DNA of 64,000 bases from JAJPKK01 sp963824905 (lineage in GTDB: Bacteria; Pseudomonadota; Alphaproteobacteria; Rhizobiales; Xanthobacteraceae), in the NCBI GenBank assembly GCA_963824905.1, contig CAWGRH010000020.1:1-64000 (forward strand). Direction: 5' to 3'. Positions 8,656 through 19,582 of this stretch are shown here, in pieces. Within the stretch, counting starts at the first letter, position 1. Each line of letters opens with the position of its first letter. Both the position numbers and the translations under genes were made by a program. A model generated the notes under the pieces. It saw nothing but the letters and a program-made list of their open reading frames with translations. It did not search any database and was not told the DNA's origin.

Positions 8656-8981
8656 GGTCGTCCCTCGATGATGCTTGGAGTTGGCCACGCCAGACTCCGC
8701 TGTTTTGACACCACCAATCTGAGGGACGACTCTTAACCGTCGACTGAAGCCGCGCGCGGCGCAGGCCCGTTACCCCATCTAGCGTCACGCGGAAGTCCTT
8801 GGGAGACGTCGAAAGTTGAGCCAAGAATCGCCGGGTAACTATCCATGGAAAACCAGAAAGGACGGCTGCAGGATGGTCCTGTCGAAACGGCTGAACGCAT
8901 CCTACCGTTCGGCAGCGTCGTGGAACTGGGGTCAGGGTCACAATTACCACGGCCGAATAGGGAATGGGACGCCTCGGTCCG
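8656..8981. other. Gap with no recognisable gene
   Basis: About 326 bases between the IS110 fragment and the 3' end of the beta-helix gene. Short frames on both strands have no recognisable motifs. The part next to 8656 probably holds the outer end of the IS110 element; the rest is unidentified. Confidence 0.5.
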
Positions 8982-11900
8982 TCAACAACCACACAATGGT
9001 ATCCCAGCCTCATACCTCGCCTTCGCAGGAAGAGTGTAGGTTGCCCCGGTTGTCGGATCGACCCACGGCCATGGGTTGTTTCCGAAGAAGGCAGGCTTCG
9101 AAGTCAGATACATGGAATTGGGTATCGTAAATCCCCCCGGCGTATTGTGCCAACGCTGTGAGTTGGTGAGAAAGTCATAGTTCCCGTCGCGGATGACCGT
9201 CGAGAGGGTTTGCGGATCGGGATTCATCCCCCACCGCACCGGATCATAGCCGAGCTTCCACACGTCGGGGTCAACCCATTTCGCATTATTGCCTGTGCAA
9301 TTGTTGCCGTTGGCGTCGCAAGACATCGCAGGATCGGTATAGTGCCAGCCGCTCATTTTTCCAAACCGACCCAGGACATTGCCAATGAAAGAGTTCCCAC
9401 CACGAGCCGTAGGCAAGCCCGACGGTACGAACGTTGCCGCCGTCCGTAAAGCTTCGCCGTTGGCCGGATAACCAGTTGCGGAACACCGTTAGATAGGTCG
9501 CGTTGCCGTGGGTATAGTCACTGTCGAAGTTTTGGCTGTAATTGCCCTCGAACAGAACATGGTGAGGACCTGCCATGTGAGAAGCGTTGAGACCGACCTC
9601 CACCCAGGTGGGCGTATCGAAATCCCAAGAATTGTCGGCGTAGTTGTATGCGACGACGCTTCCCGCCCCGGATGACCGGAAGACCATCTCCTTGCAGGCG
9701 TCAACCAGGATGTTGTTCTCGACCAGCGCCTCGGACGAACCATCTGCGAACGAGATGATGTACCCCGCCCCGCCAGGCTCCGGCCACGATCCCGTGTGGA
9801 TGTATGAGTCCCTGACTTCAACGCGGAACGAGTTGTTGATGGCAACGCCCTCGCCGATCCACTGGGTGATTTCAACGTTCTTCGTCCAAGAATAGGCAGC
9901 GTTTTCGAAGCGAAGTGCACCATCGGCGCCACCGCTCAGCGTCAGGTTCTCGATTCCGGCGTTTGTTACATGCACGCTGTTCCCGCCGGATTGCGCGCCG
10001 GTCTGGGTGTAGCGGGTCAGTTGTGCTGCGTGAACTCGTGCGGTATCCAATCGTCAACGGCGACGTGAAGATGATTGTGTTGCCGGAGACGGAGGCGATC
10101 TCCTTGATCTCGTTCATCGGCCGGTCTGTTCTCGAGAACCACGACATGGCCGCGGGGGGAGTGCCCGCAGTCGAGTTGTACGGACCCGACGCATTAGAAT
10201 TGGCGTTGTCATCTCCAGGCGACACGGGGAAGTGCATGTTCCAGGCGACGCGATCGCCAGCCCACACTTTGGATTGCCCGGGAAAGCCCGCTGGGGTCGA
10301 TTGCCAGGATGCGCCGGATGTTTCATCCAAGAGAACAAATTGACCCGTGGCAAAGCCTGACGGATTGGCAACTGTTACAGCCTTTGCCCCCTGCTGACCG
10401 TCGGATGTCAGACCCTGGCTCGTCGAGTTGTCCGGGCCGGGCCAACGGGCCGGGCCCACGATGACAACCGGTTGAGCGTCGTAGGAGTACGAGCCAGGAT
10501 CCACAGGGGCGAGAATGCCATTCGTACCGCTCACCACGGTCGCGGTCCGGGCGCGGGCACCATTGGTTTTTTTCAGAATCGTGGAGCCTGCACCTGCACC
10601 CCGCAAGGTAATCGATGAATGCACCAGGAGCAGGTTGTTGATGACAAACGTGCCTGCACTGAGCTGGACGACTTGCCCGGACGGGCAGCCTTCCAAGGCT
10701 GATTGAATGCGGGCTGAATTGTCCGTTGAGCCATTCCCAGGCGCCAAGGTGGCACAGGTGCTCGTGCGACTGGGTATGCCACCCTTGGACATCATGCCGG
10801 GATTCCACGCGAAGCCTCCGCCCGGGGACGAGAAGTTGGCCAAGAGCGAGACGGCGCCAGAGAGCACGAATGTGTAACTCGGTGATGTGCTCACGACGCT
10901 GCCGTTCTGCGTCCAGTTGACAAAACTGTAGCCGCTATTGGCCGTGGCAGACACCGTCCGCGTGCTCCCCGCGGCATATGTGCCACTCCCAGTGACTGTC
11001 CCACCCGCGCTGGGCGAGGCGCTGACGGCGACTGTGTATTGGGAAGCACCCGACTGTAAAATTGGCTACCAGGGTGGTGTTCGCCGTCAGCGTGAACGAG
11101 TAGCTCGTCGCCGTGCTCACGACACTGCCGTTCTGCGTCCAGTTGACGAAGGTGTAGCCGTTATTAGGAGTGGCGCTGACTTTCTGGGTGCTGCCGGCCG
11201 CAAATCGGCCTCCGCCGACGACGATGCCCCCCGCGCTCGGCGACGCACTTACCGCAACAGTGTAGAGCGGCGCCGAAAAATTCGCGACGAGACTAACGTT
11301 CGCATTGATCGTGAACGTATAGTTCGCTGACGTGCTGACGATGTTGCCGTTCAGCGTCCAATTGAGAAAGCTGTAGCCGTCGTTCGGCATTGCCGTCACC
11401 GTCCGGGACGTGCCCGCCGCAAATGCACCGCCCCCGTTGACTGTACCGCCAGCAGTCGGCGACGCACTGAGTGCTACTGTGTATTGCCCGGCGACATACG
11501 AAAATTGGTCGGAGGCGCTCGATGCGCTGGTGCCGGCGGGAGACGTTACTGTAACGTCTACCGTCCCGGTTGCGTGTGCCGGCGAGATTGCCGTGATCGA
11601 AGTGGCGCTCACCACAGCGACGCCGGAAGCCGCGACGCCGCCGAATGAAACGCCTGTGGTCCCAGTAAAGTTTGCGCCACTGATCGTCACCTGGGTTCCG
11701 CCTCCGAGCGACCCGGTATTGGGACTAAGCCCGCTGACGGTCGGAGCCGACGAAATAGTGGTCGCGTTTAGTGTCGCATACAACGAGAAATGGAATTGGC
11801 CAGAAGCAGGTGTTTTAGAAAAACTGGCTGGCAAAGCGCCGTATGCAAACGAATAATACTTTGCATTGCCCGTTTGATTGTTTCTAAAGCTCAGCGCATT

Positions 11901-12297
11901 GCTGCTCGGCAGATATGCCAACCAATAGGTGCCCGCGGGAAGAACGACCTGCGCAGTCGTCGCCTGCCGTATTCCATCCAACCACGGGAGCAATTTCGGG
12001 AGTCTCGGCGAGCTTCGTTCCCGGACCTCCGCTGGGACCGGTCGCGTCGTAAACGCCAAGTCGCAGCTTTCCGCCAGGAGCGGTTACATAAAAGGACAGG
12101 CTCTGAATGGTAGCCGCCTGGGAGAGACTCGCCTGTTGAGCGAGAAGAAGATTGGCATTGTTGCTGTCATTGACGGAAGTGATTGCCGTTTCGCCCATCG
12201 TAATCGTGGCAGCAAACGCGGATTGCGATGACAGAAGGATGCTTGCGAGGAGTAGGACCAGAAGCGATTTGGAACGGGACGACCAAGCCCAAGACAT
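8982..12297 (-). pseudogene. Secreted IPT/TIG, InlB-like repeat and beta-helix protein, four frameshifts
   Basis: A large exported protein read in five overlapping frames. A signal peptide (MSWAWSSRSKSLLVLLLASI...SAFAA) starts at 12297. A lectin-like/jelly-roll-type region follows (GTYWLAYLPSSN), then one IPT/TIG domain (about 11747-11487), three divergent InlB B-type repeats (11483-10829), and a right-handed beta-helix region with GIENLTLSGG and GPHHVLFEGNYSQNFDSD. It ends LPAKARYEAGIPLCGC. Frameshifts near 11963, 11041, 10030 and 9395 are each corrected by removing one base. At 9395 this restores W-W-N-S-F-I-G-N-V-L-G, matching the paralog at 14587. A pectate-lyase-like polysaccharide-binding role is inferred only. 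Without the shifts it would be about 1100 residues. Confidence 0.8.
10829..11483 (-). repeat. Three tandem InlB B-type protein repeats
   Basis: Three units of about 70 residues, each starting YTVA[LV]SASP[ST]AGG and ending [LV][VL]ANF[ST], with central NWTxNGxxVST. The second and third are very alike at the protein level. They lie between the IPT/TIG domain and the beta-helix region of the secreted protein, as a likely stalk (inference). Confidence 0.85.
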
Positions 12298-12559
12298 TAT
12301 TTATCTCTCGTGGATTACGCAGACGCGGGACGCACACGGTCGATCATCGACGATGGCGTTAAAGCAAACGTATCCGAGCTTGATGGCACATCTGGGCCGG
12401 ACCAGCGGCGCCTTGAGGCCGCAAATCGGGACGCTTTAGCCGCGATCATGCGCCACGCGGCGCGTTTTTTCACGTCTGGTTGGCGGCCGTCTGGTTGGAT
12501 CGGTGTAAGGCCACTCGCTGTTCGACGCGTCTGGGGTTGATCTGCCTCGGTCGGCGGCT
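12298..12559. other. Short gap, likely promoter side of the beta-helix gene plus IS1380 end
   Basis: No gene is recognised. It holds the upstream region of the minus-strand signal-peptide gene starting at 12297 and the sequence just past the IS1380 transposase C-terminus. Confidence 0.4.
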
Positions 12560-13912
12560 CGTTGGGGCACATGGCCCCGGAGCTCGACGGGCCGGACCGC
12601 ATGAGGCCGAGCGCGACGGTTCGGAACAACGCCCCCTCCAGGCAGCTGGACGCGGATACGCGCGATGTACTCGATCACACGCGTTTCGATTTTGATCAGG
12701 CGGTCTCGGATCGTGGTGAACTCGCAACCAGCGAGCGGGCTCGTCCGCGGGATCGCGGCGCGCACGCCATGCATCAGCCAGAACGCGGCGGTGTGGAGGA
12801 CGAGCCGTACCTGATTGGCCGTCGCGCTGTGACACGACATGCGATCCGACGCCAACTGCGCCTTATGCAACTTGATCAGGTTCTCCATCTGACCGCGCTG
12901 GCAGTACACATTCTCGTAAAGGTGATGCGGGGAGCCCGCGAGCGAGGTGGCGACGTAGCGGATGTCGACCTCCTGGCGCATACTGATCTCTCCCGCGATC
13001 CGCTGCAGCGAGCATTCGAGCCGCGCGACCACTTGGCGCGGCTGCTTCCAGCTACTGGCCTGGTACATGAAGTTCGCAAAGGTGCGCAGCTTCGCTTTGC
13101 TACTGACCGCATGATGGAAGCGCAGATTGTCGGCGGTCTCCGCTACAGGGCGTCGAGCACGGCATTGGCGGCGTGGGCGAAGATGTAGTCGGTGCCATTG
13201 TCATCCGCCCGGTCCATCGCCTCGACGCGGCCGTAGTGGCTGTCGCCGCGCCAAACAATCCGGGCGTTCGGCCAATGCTTCGTGACATGCTTGATGACGG
13301 TCCTCACCTCCGTGCCCTTCGGGGTGCGCGCCGGACGCGCGGCAGTCACCACCGGGGTGCCGCTCGCCACGTGATAGATGGGCATCGACGCGAAGCCGCG
13401 CTCGTCGTGATGAGCATTCCAGAATGCAAGTTGCTGACCACCGTGCGCCGCGCAAAACGTGTCGTCGATATCGCGGATCTCCTGTTCGCCCGGTTTCACT
13501 GTCGTGCCGGCCTGGTCGTCCAGAGCGGCGCCGCCTCGGTCTTGCGCGACGCATTCTCCAGGATCGTCGATTGCGAGGCCAGCGGTGGGCCGCTCTGCGG
13601 ACAACGGCCGACCGCGACCTTCATCAGCGGATCATGCCGCAGCCGATCGAGGTCGATGGCATCCTCGTGGCCGCACGCGATCGCACAGACGCGCGCCATC
13701 ACCATTTCGAACATCGCGTGCCGGATGCGGCTCGCATCGCGGCGATCCGGCATCGCATCGGCAAGCCGCCCGCAAATGCCGAGCTTGCGTTCCGCGCCCC
13801 TCAACAGCAGCAGACCGCCGTTCGAGGATTGGTTGCCGCCGCCAAAATCCACTGTGAGTTTCTTGCGCCGGACAGCTGACAGGTCGAAGGGAAGCGGCGT
13901 ATCGTTGGTCAT
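12560..13912 (-). pseudogene. IS1380 family transposase, at least three frameshifts
   Basis: From the ATG at 13912 the product begins MTNDTPLPFDLSAVRRKKL and includes VDFGGGNQSSNGGLLLLRGA. It shifts near 13520 into GTTVKPGEQEIRDIDDTFCA, then near 13143 into the frame with FMYQASSWKQPRQVVARLE and QRGQMENLIKLHKAQLASDR. A last shift near 12640 leads to LFRTVALGLMRSGP. The parts are collinear with a normal IS1380 transposase of about 450 residues. It sits between the two beta-helix paralogs. Confidence 0.85.
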
Positions 13913-13983
13913 GGCGGCTGTGGCGCTCGGCTGATACGCGATGCAACTTGTCTCGACAACGATTTGCTACGTGAATCGCGCCT

Positions 13984-14205
13984 TTGCTGCCCCAGCCGGC
14001 TCCGCTTGAAGAGGACATTGCGTTGCAAGTAACCGACGGCAGAGGTGCGCCGTACACGCTCCAGTGGCCGTGTCGGCGAAAGGAGAACGGTTGGATCAAT
14101 TCGAGGAAGGGAACGCCGCTGGAGGTCACGCCGGTGAAATGGAGGCCGTATCCTATCTCGCCAACTCCGCGTCGATGTCACATCAATCTCACGCCTCGCG
14201 CATAA
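13984..14205 (+). CDS. Small hypothetical protein (73 aa)
   Basis: A soluble frame with no signal peptide. The segment YTLQWPCRRKENGWINSRKG followed by TPLEVTPVKWRPY looks like a compact beta fold seen, from memory, in small rhizobial hypothetical proteins. It follows the IS1380 remnant on the opposite strand, and the N-terminus could be truncated, since MLPQPAPLEEDIA lacks a clear ribosome site. Function unknown. Confidence 0.4.
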   Translation: MLPQPAPLEEDIALQVTDGRGAPYTLQWPCRRKENGWINSRKGTPLEVTPVKWRPYPISPTPRRCHINLTPRA

Positions 14206-14586
14206 TCCAGGTTAGGAGAGCGTCTACGTGATAGCTGAGCGTTCCATTCTCGGGACTACTTTCGCCATCCACAGCCGCGTGCGATTGGGCATCCGATTCC
14301 CTGTAAGCGACCGGTTTGCGCCGTGCCACGCTTCGTCCCCATCAACGTCAGCGTGATGCCTGAGATTGGAACTTTGTGCTCGATCCGCGCGGCTTCGCCG
14401 CTCCCAAGACACGTTTGCCGCTGTCGGATTGAGTTCGGGCGATTGAGTGCAAACGGCGATCCGGCGAGGACACGAGGCCAGGCGCTTTCAGCGTGTTTGA
14501 CTTCGGTTCGAGTCCTTATATCGGGAACGTCAGGAATAACTATTTAGCTCGGCCGTGCGTCAACGCTTTTCCGCGTTTTCAGGGTT
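14206..14586. other. Gap with no recognisable gene
   Basis: About 380 bases between the small ORF and the 3' end of the second beta-helix gene. Frames on both strands are short and unlike known proteins. No hairpin with a T-tract stands out. Confidence 0.4.
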
Positions 14587-16920
14587 TCACGGTTGCTCCA
14601 ACGGCCTTCCAGCCTCATAGCGCGCCTTGGCCGGCAGGCCCGAACCGCCGCAGCTGTTTGTCTGGATTTGCGTCGATCCAGTCGGCGTCACCCACGGCCA
14701 TGGATAAGTGCAGCGGGTGCCGGCCGCGAAAAATGATGGAGCTGATGACAGGTAGAATGAGTTTGGCAGGGTGTGATCCGGAATGCTCAAGTCCCACTGC
14801 ACAGAGTTGGTCACGTAATCATAATTTCCGTGCCGGAAAAAGTACGACCCACTGACTCCATTCATATAGGGATCCTGACCGCCCTTTCCATCGTTCCATC
14901 CAAGCATGAAGATGCTATGTCCAGACCAGTCCCCTTGGTAGGACCAACCATTGGCCACAGTTGTTTGTCCCGCAAGTCCCAGCACGTTGCCAATAAAGGC
15001 GAACCAATAGTTGTACGCAGAGGGTCCGGCGGCGCGCAGGGGTCCGGGGGCGGTGGGGTAGGGGTGCCCTACCGCGAAGCCCATGCCGGTTGAGTCATTC
15101 ACAACATCGCCATTGCTGGGATCGGTGAAAGGCGTCCTCAATCCGGTGCTTTGGTTACGGAAATATGTCATATACATTGAGTTGCCATGGGTATGGTCAT
15201 CATCCATATTGTGTGCCCAATTGCCTTCGAACAGGACGTGGTGTGGCCCTGAGTAATGACTGGCGTTCAGACCCACGTCGACCCAGTAGTTGCCGATGCC
15301 TGATTGGGCGTCATACATCGTGTCGTCGATGTAGCTGTAAGAAACGACCGAACCTGCGCCTCCGGCTCTAGCGACCATCCCCTTTCCACCAAAATTGGTG
15401 ATGCTGTTTGTGATAAGTATTTCGGTCGACGCTTTTTCTAAAGCAATCGGGAATTCACCGCCATTGTTGACGGAGTACGCGGCGTGATGCACGTACACAT
15501 TATTGAGTTCACTGCGCGCCGAATACATTATGGCGATTCCGCCACCGTACCAGTACCCAATTTCGACATTCTTGACCCAGCAGTAAGAACAGAATGCCAT
15601 TAACATGCCGCCATTGACGCCGCGGAGTACGGATAGGTTCTCTACTCCGGCGTTTTGAACAAAAGAAATGGGAAAACCGCTACCCGACTGATTCGAGTAG
15701 GGGCCGTTGTAGACTTGAGCGTTATGGTTGCCGCTTTGCCGGAAGGCGATCGTGAGCGGATCGTCAAAGGTCAGGGTGCCAGCGCCGACCGAGGCGATTT
15801 TGTGCAGCTCGGCAGTCGGCCGATCGCAATAGGAATACCAACAACCTGCGGAACTAGCTTGAGAGGGAAAGGTAGAGCCAAAATCCCAGCCTACGTTATT
15901 TTGGGATTTGGACCACATGACGCGTCCCGTCGCAGGACTGCCGGATGGACTAAGCCAGTCCGAGGCGGCCCAAACACTTCCGGATCCGGTCCATTTACTC
16001 AAAGGATCGATGACCCAGTCGGCGCCTGACGCCTCGTCAATCAGGACCCACTGACCAACCGAAAAGCCGCTAGTTCCCGTGACCTGAACTGTAGTCTGGC
16101 CTTGCGCAGCGTCGGCAGTCAGCGCGGTGGCCCCGCATTCTGTGCCGACAGCGGCACCGACGTTGCCGCACTTGGCCCAACTGTAATTGTAGCTGGGATT
16201 GACAGGGGCTACTTGAATTACCGAAGGCCCACCATTCGGGCAGATAGCTTTATGAGACGTATCCGTGCCGCATTGGCCACCTGTATAGGCGAGAGCTCCA
16301 TCAGAGACGGTGATGGAGGTCTGGCAATACGGAGAGCTGGAGCGGCCGCAGTTGCCCGTCCCGCTCAGTGTAATTCCTTTTCGAATCTGGATCGGCAGAT
16401 CGGCCGTATGGACCGAAAATACGCCCGCTCCAAGGAAAACGATTTGCCCCGGCGGGCAGCTGTTTATTGCCTTCTGGATATTCGCGAAATCGTCTTGTCC
16501 CCCACCGAGAGGTTGAACCGTCGCACAAATCGTCGTGCGGTTCGGAATGCCGCCGACGCTCTGCAAGCCTGCATTTTTCCAGTTCGCATAAACGTCGTCA
16601 TAGGAAGGGAGAACCCCGAGCGTTGGATCGTTTCCGCTAGAGCTTGCCGTCAGGTTAGTCCGGGGCGAAATCTTGCGATCGGAAGAGCTCGCTGAGTTAC
16701 TGACGGCTCTGCCGTGGTGGGTTCCATTGACGAAGGCGATGCTGCTATTGGTCGCCGCATTTACCGACTGCCCAGTACGGGTGCCACCAACCTCGCTGTT
16801 TGCGGCAGCCGACGTAGGTACCGAAACCTTGTATGGACCGTGCTCTTTGCGCGCCAGCGCGAGATGCGCGGAGAAAAAGAGACAGACGGAAACGGACAAC
16901 GGGCCAAGTGCTCTTAGCAT
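14587..16920 (-). CDS. Secreted right-handed beta-helix protein, paralog of 8982-12297
   Basis: Intact exported protein of about 777 residues. The start is taken at 16920 because MLRALGPLSVSVCLFFSAHL makes a good signal peptide; an in-frame ATG at 16953 is also possible. A serine/asparagine-rich linker leads into GGIPNRTTICATVQPLGGG and the pectate-lyase-like coil region, with motifs GVENLSVLRGVNGGM, GLNASHYSGPHHVLFEGNW and YWFAFIGNVLGLAG. The C-terminus GLPAKARYEAGRPLEQP matches the paralog's end. It lacks the IPT/TIG and InlB-type repeats. Catalytic residues for polysaccharide lyases could not be assigned, so binding or lyase activity is open. Confidence 0.8.
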   Translation of the reverse strand: MLRALGPLSVSVCLFFSAHLALARKEHGPYKVSVPTSAAANSEVGGTRTGQSVNAATNSSIAFVNGTHHGRAVSNSASSSDRKISPRTNLTASSSGNDPTLGVLPSYDDVYANWKNAGLQSVGGIPNRTTICATVQPLGGGQDDFANIQKAINSCPPGQIVFLGAGVFSVHTADLPIQIRKGITLSGTGNCGRSSSPYCQTSITVSDGALAYTGGQCGTDTSHKAICPNGGPSVIQVAPVNPSYNYSWAKCGNVGAAVGTECGATALTADAAQGQTTVQVTGTSGFSVGQWVLIDEASGADWVIDPLSKWTGSGSVWAASDWLSPSGSPATGRVMWSKSQNNVGWDFGSTFPSQASSAGCWYSYCDRPTAELHKIASVGAGTLTFDDPLTIAFRQSGNHNAQVYNGPYSNQSGSGFPISFVQNAGVENLSVLRGVNGGMLMAFCSYCWVKNVEIGYWYGGGIAIMYSARSELNNVYVHHAAYSVNNGGEFPIALEKASTEILITNSITNFGGKGMVARAGGAGSVVSYSYIDDTMYDAQSGIGNYWVDVGLNASHYSGPHHVLFEGNWAHNMDDDHTHGNSMYMTYFRNQSTGLRTPFTDPSNGDVVNDSTGMGFAVGHPYPTAPGPLRAAGPSAYNYWFAFIGNVLGLAGQTTVANGWSYQGDWSGHSIFMLGWNDGKGGQDPYMNGVSGSYFFRHGNYDYVTNSVQWDLSIPDHTLPNSFYLSSAPSFFAAGTRCTYPWPWVTPTGSTQIQTNSCGGSGLPAKARYEAGRPLEQP

Positions 16921-17174
16921 TCCCCCACGAGAAAACCAGAGAATCGGTTGCATGCCCAGCCTCCCACTTGGCTGTGAATTTGTAGAGCATCATAGAGCTC
17001 CAGGCAAATGAGACAGGCGGAGCTGGACCGATGTTAATCATAAGGTCTGAGAAGCAAAGTACCGCGACCGCGAACGCGGGATTGCCCCGCTGAATGTTGA
17101 AATAGGAGAAGCGGCGTTGCCCGCCTTGAGCCGGTAGGCTCGGGGTGTTAATTCCACGAAAGGAAAGCAACGCC

Positions 17175-18461
17175 ATGAAAAGGGTTAGCACAACATCGAT
17201 CGCTTTGCCTCCGACGGATGTGGGGGCTGTGGGCAAAGCTTGGCATGAGGTATCGGCGAGCTTCGATCGGTTCTGCCTGGCCGCCGGCATCGATGCGCTT
17301 GGGGCGATGATGGAGAAGGACGCTGAGGAGGTTTGTGGGGCTCGGCACGCTCGCAGCGAGGGACGGCGTGGGCACCGCTGGGGCCGCACTCAAGGCAAAA
17401 TTGGCTTTCATGCCGGCAAGGTGACGGTCGAGCGGCCGCGCGTGCGCGGCCTCGCGGGCCAGGAGCTGGCGCTGCCGAGCTGGGATGGCGCGATCGCGGA
17501 GGACTGGCTCGGCAAGTGGGCGATGAATCTGATGCTGATCAACGTCTCGACGCGGAAATTCCGCCGAGCGGTGCGGCTTCCCGAGGGCGATGTCCCGGCG
17601 CCGACTGGGGCCGGCGTGTCGAAGTCGGCGGCCTCACGGCACTTCGTGGCGTTGTCGGCTGCACGCATGAAGGAATGGATGGGCGCCGATCTGTCCGGGC
17701 TCGACATCATGGTGGTGCAGATCGACGGCATCCACATCAGTGAGCATCTCGTGCTGGTGGCGGCGCTCGGAATCGATAGCGAGGGGCTCAAGCACCCGCT
17801 CGGGCTGATGGAAGGGGCAACCGAGCACAGCGCCGTGGTGCAGGCGTTGATCGACGACCTGATCGAGCGCGGCCTCGATCCAGCGGTGCCGCGTCTGTTC
17901 ATCATCGACGGCTCGAAGGCACTCTCCAAGGCGATCCGGCGCAGCTTCGGGTGCCACACGCCGATCCAGCGCTGCCAGATCCATAAGGCGCGGAATATCA
18001 TGGAGCGTCTATCGCCAGCTCTGCATGCCTCGGTGCGGCGTGCGTTGCGCCAGGCCTGGGAACTCGACGACGCGGCGAAGGCGGAGAAGCTGATCCGCAA
18101 TCTCGCCCAGCGCCTGGAGCGCGACGCTCCCGGCGTCTCGAAGAGCATCCTCGAGGGATTAGATGAGATCCTCACGGTGAGCAGGCTCGGTCTGCCGGCC
18201 GAGCTGCGGCGTTCGCTTGCCTGCACAAACATCATCGAGAACATGATGGGCACAGTGCGACGCGTCACCCGCAACGTGAAGCGCTGGAGTTCGCCCTCGA
18301 TGGCCTTGCGCTGGACTGCGGCCGCCATGCACGAAGCCAAGAAGGGCTTTCGCAGGCTAAAAGCTTTCAGGCAACTTCCGGGCTTACGAGCCTCGCTTGC
18401 TGCTCACTACGAAAAGGAAACAAACAGTCACGCAGTTGCTCAAAACGCGATGGCCGCTTAA
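17175..18461 (+). CDS. IS256 family transposase (Mutator-like), intact
   Basis: DDE transposase of about 428 residues. The start is placed at 17175 (MKRVSTTSIALPPTD) after an AAAGGAAAGC ribosome site. The catalytic triad is visible: Asp in VVQIDGIHIS, Asp in LFIIDGSKALSKAI and Glu in CTNIIENMMGTVRR. QRCQIHKARNIMERL is the C2H2-like HK-type motif of the family. The frame is open throughout, making this the only IS in the window whose main transposase looks undamaged. Ends were not fixed; possible inverted repeats start TGTTGAA near 17095 and 18500. Confidence 0.92.
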   Translation: MKRVSTTSIALPPTDVGAVGKAWHEVSASFDRFCLAAGIDALGAMMEKDAEEVCGARHARSEGRRGHRWGRTQGKIGFHAGKVTVERPRVRGLAGQELALPSWDGAIAEDWLGKWAMNLMLINVSTRKFRRAVRLPEGDVPAPTGAGVSKSAASRHFVALSAARMKEWMGADLSGLDIMVVQIDGIHISEHLVLVAALGIDSEGLKHPLGLMEGATEHSAVVQALIDDLIERGLDPAVPRLFIIDGSKALSKAIRRSFGCHTPIQRCQIHKARNIMERLSPALHASVRRALRQAWELDDAAKAEKLIRNLAQRLERDAPGVSKSILEGLDEILTVSRLGLPAELRRSLACTNIIENMMGTVRRVTRNVKRWSSPSMALRWTAAAMHEAKKGFRRLKAFRQLPGLRASLAAHYEKETNSHAVAQNAMAA

Positions 18462-18603
18462 CGTCATTCACGGCAGCGCTCGCTTTCGCAAAGTTCAACA
18501 GGGCACGGGACAATTCCCGAACCGCGGCGAGCGGCTCAGGGCTTGACTTTTTTGCAAGGGAATGACGTTTGCGGCGGGCGCTTCGAGCGTGTTGCCACCC
18601 GAG

Positions 18604-18954
18604 TCACGAAACCATATTTTCTGTCCCGGCAGCGGTGGTCGGGTATTTATCGCCTTGCACGCTAGGAATTTTCACCACGACGAGCACGACGTCTGTTATC
18701 GCTAGGAAGTTGCTCGTCTCACCAGGTTCCGCGACAATGATTTCGCCGGAAGTACAGTCTCGCCCCATCATCCGCGCTTGACCAGATAATACTAACGTGG
18801 CCTCTGTGGCAATCGCGTGATAATGATCCTGAAGGCGATAACCCGCGCTGTGACGTTTGACCGCGACCTCGCAGGCGTCTGTCTTCATGGCCGAAGGCTC
18901 GAACGCACCGACGAACCAGCCGCTGGTCATATCCTCTATCCGGCTAACCTTCAT
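18604..18954 (-). CDS. Small cupin-domain protein
   Basis: A 116-residue single-domain cupin. Motif 1 is HSAGYRLQDHYHAIATEATL and motif 2 is SGEIIVAEPGETSNF, followed by VVLVVVKIPSVQGDKYP. The HxHx(n)E metal-binding set of motif 1 is present (HYH and E). No signal peptide. Such proteins often sit in polysaccharide or nucleotide-sugar clusters; a glycosyltransferase remnant lies about 2.3 kb away. Substrate unknown. It is intact although surrounded by dead insertion sequences. Confidence 0.75.
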   Translation of the reverse strand: MKVSRIEDMTSGWFVGAFEPSAMKTDACEVAVKRHSAGYRLQDHYHAIATEATLVLSGQARMMGRDCTSGEIIVAEPGETSNFLAITDVVLVVVKIPSVQGDKYPTTAAGTENMVS

Positions 18955-19022
18955 AGCTCGTCACCCTTCTTGCCTTACCAGCATGTTCGCTCTTGCTAAA
19001 AAATCCTAATAACTTCCGTATT

Positions 19023-19220
19023 TTAAGCGCGGAGGCCGGCGCCTGCATCCGACAAAGCATCGCGCGGGTCGAGGCCGGAGGGGCGGGCGAGGTCGATCAC
19101 GGGCCCGAGCTTTATCGGCAGCCGCGCCAATAGCCGCCTCACTTGCGCGTGATGCCAACGACAAGACGCGGCCACTGTGGGGATGCTACGTTTGTTGAGG
19201 GCCGGCGCAAGCCCCTGTAG
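19023..19220 (-). pseudogene. Possible serine recombinase C-terminal remnant
   Basis: The minus-strand frame ending at 19023 contains LAPALNKRSIPTVAASCRWH followed by HAQVRRLLARLP. This resembles the LNxRGIPTxxGxxWHxxQVRRLLxR tail of large serine recombinases. Nothing convincing remains of the catalytic domain. The region from about 19220 to 19580 holds no recognisable gene. Confidence 0.35.
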
Positions 19221-19582
19221 CCAGGTTGCGCCCGGTGCCAGATGCGCTCGGAGCGCGTTAGGCTGATCTGGCGGAGATGGCGCGCCCGAATGGCAGGGAA
19301 CTCTTGCATGACCTTCGCTCCGACCGACTGCGCGGAGGATGGTAGCGGCCCTGATTGCGGCGCGCCACTGAACGCAAGTAAGGGCGTTGACGCGATTGGG
19401 ACGGAAAGCGCCCGCGGGAGAACAACCCGACGACATGAGGCTGGTAGGTGACGAGCGCTCAACGTCCGTAAACGGCACGACGCTCTGCGGCAAGGGGTGC
19501 TTGATAACGCGCCGACGCCGCCGAAGCGGCCCTATCACGCCACTGAAAAACGTTCCTGCCAAGGCGATGCGAATATGATTCC

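Noticed and set aside
10829..11483. Possible CRISPR-like or tandem DNA repeat array
   Set aside because: The repeats are about 210 bp, divergent at DNA level, and encode protein repeats of InlB type.
17095..18500. TGTTGAA inverted repeats as IS256 ends
   Set aside because: The match is short and gapped, and no target duplication could be found, so the ends were not annotated.
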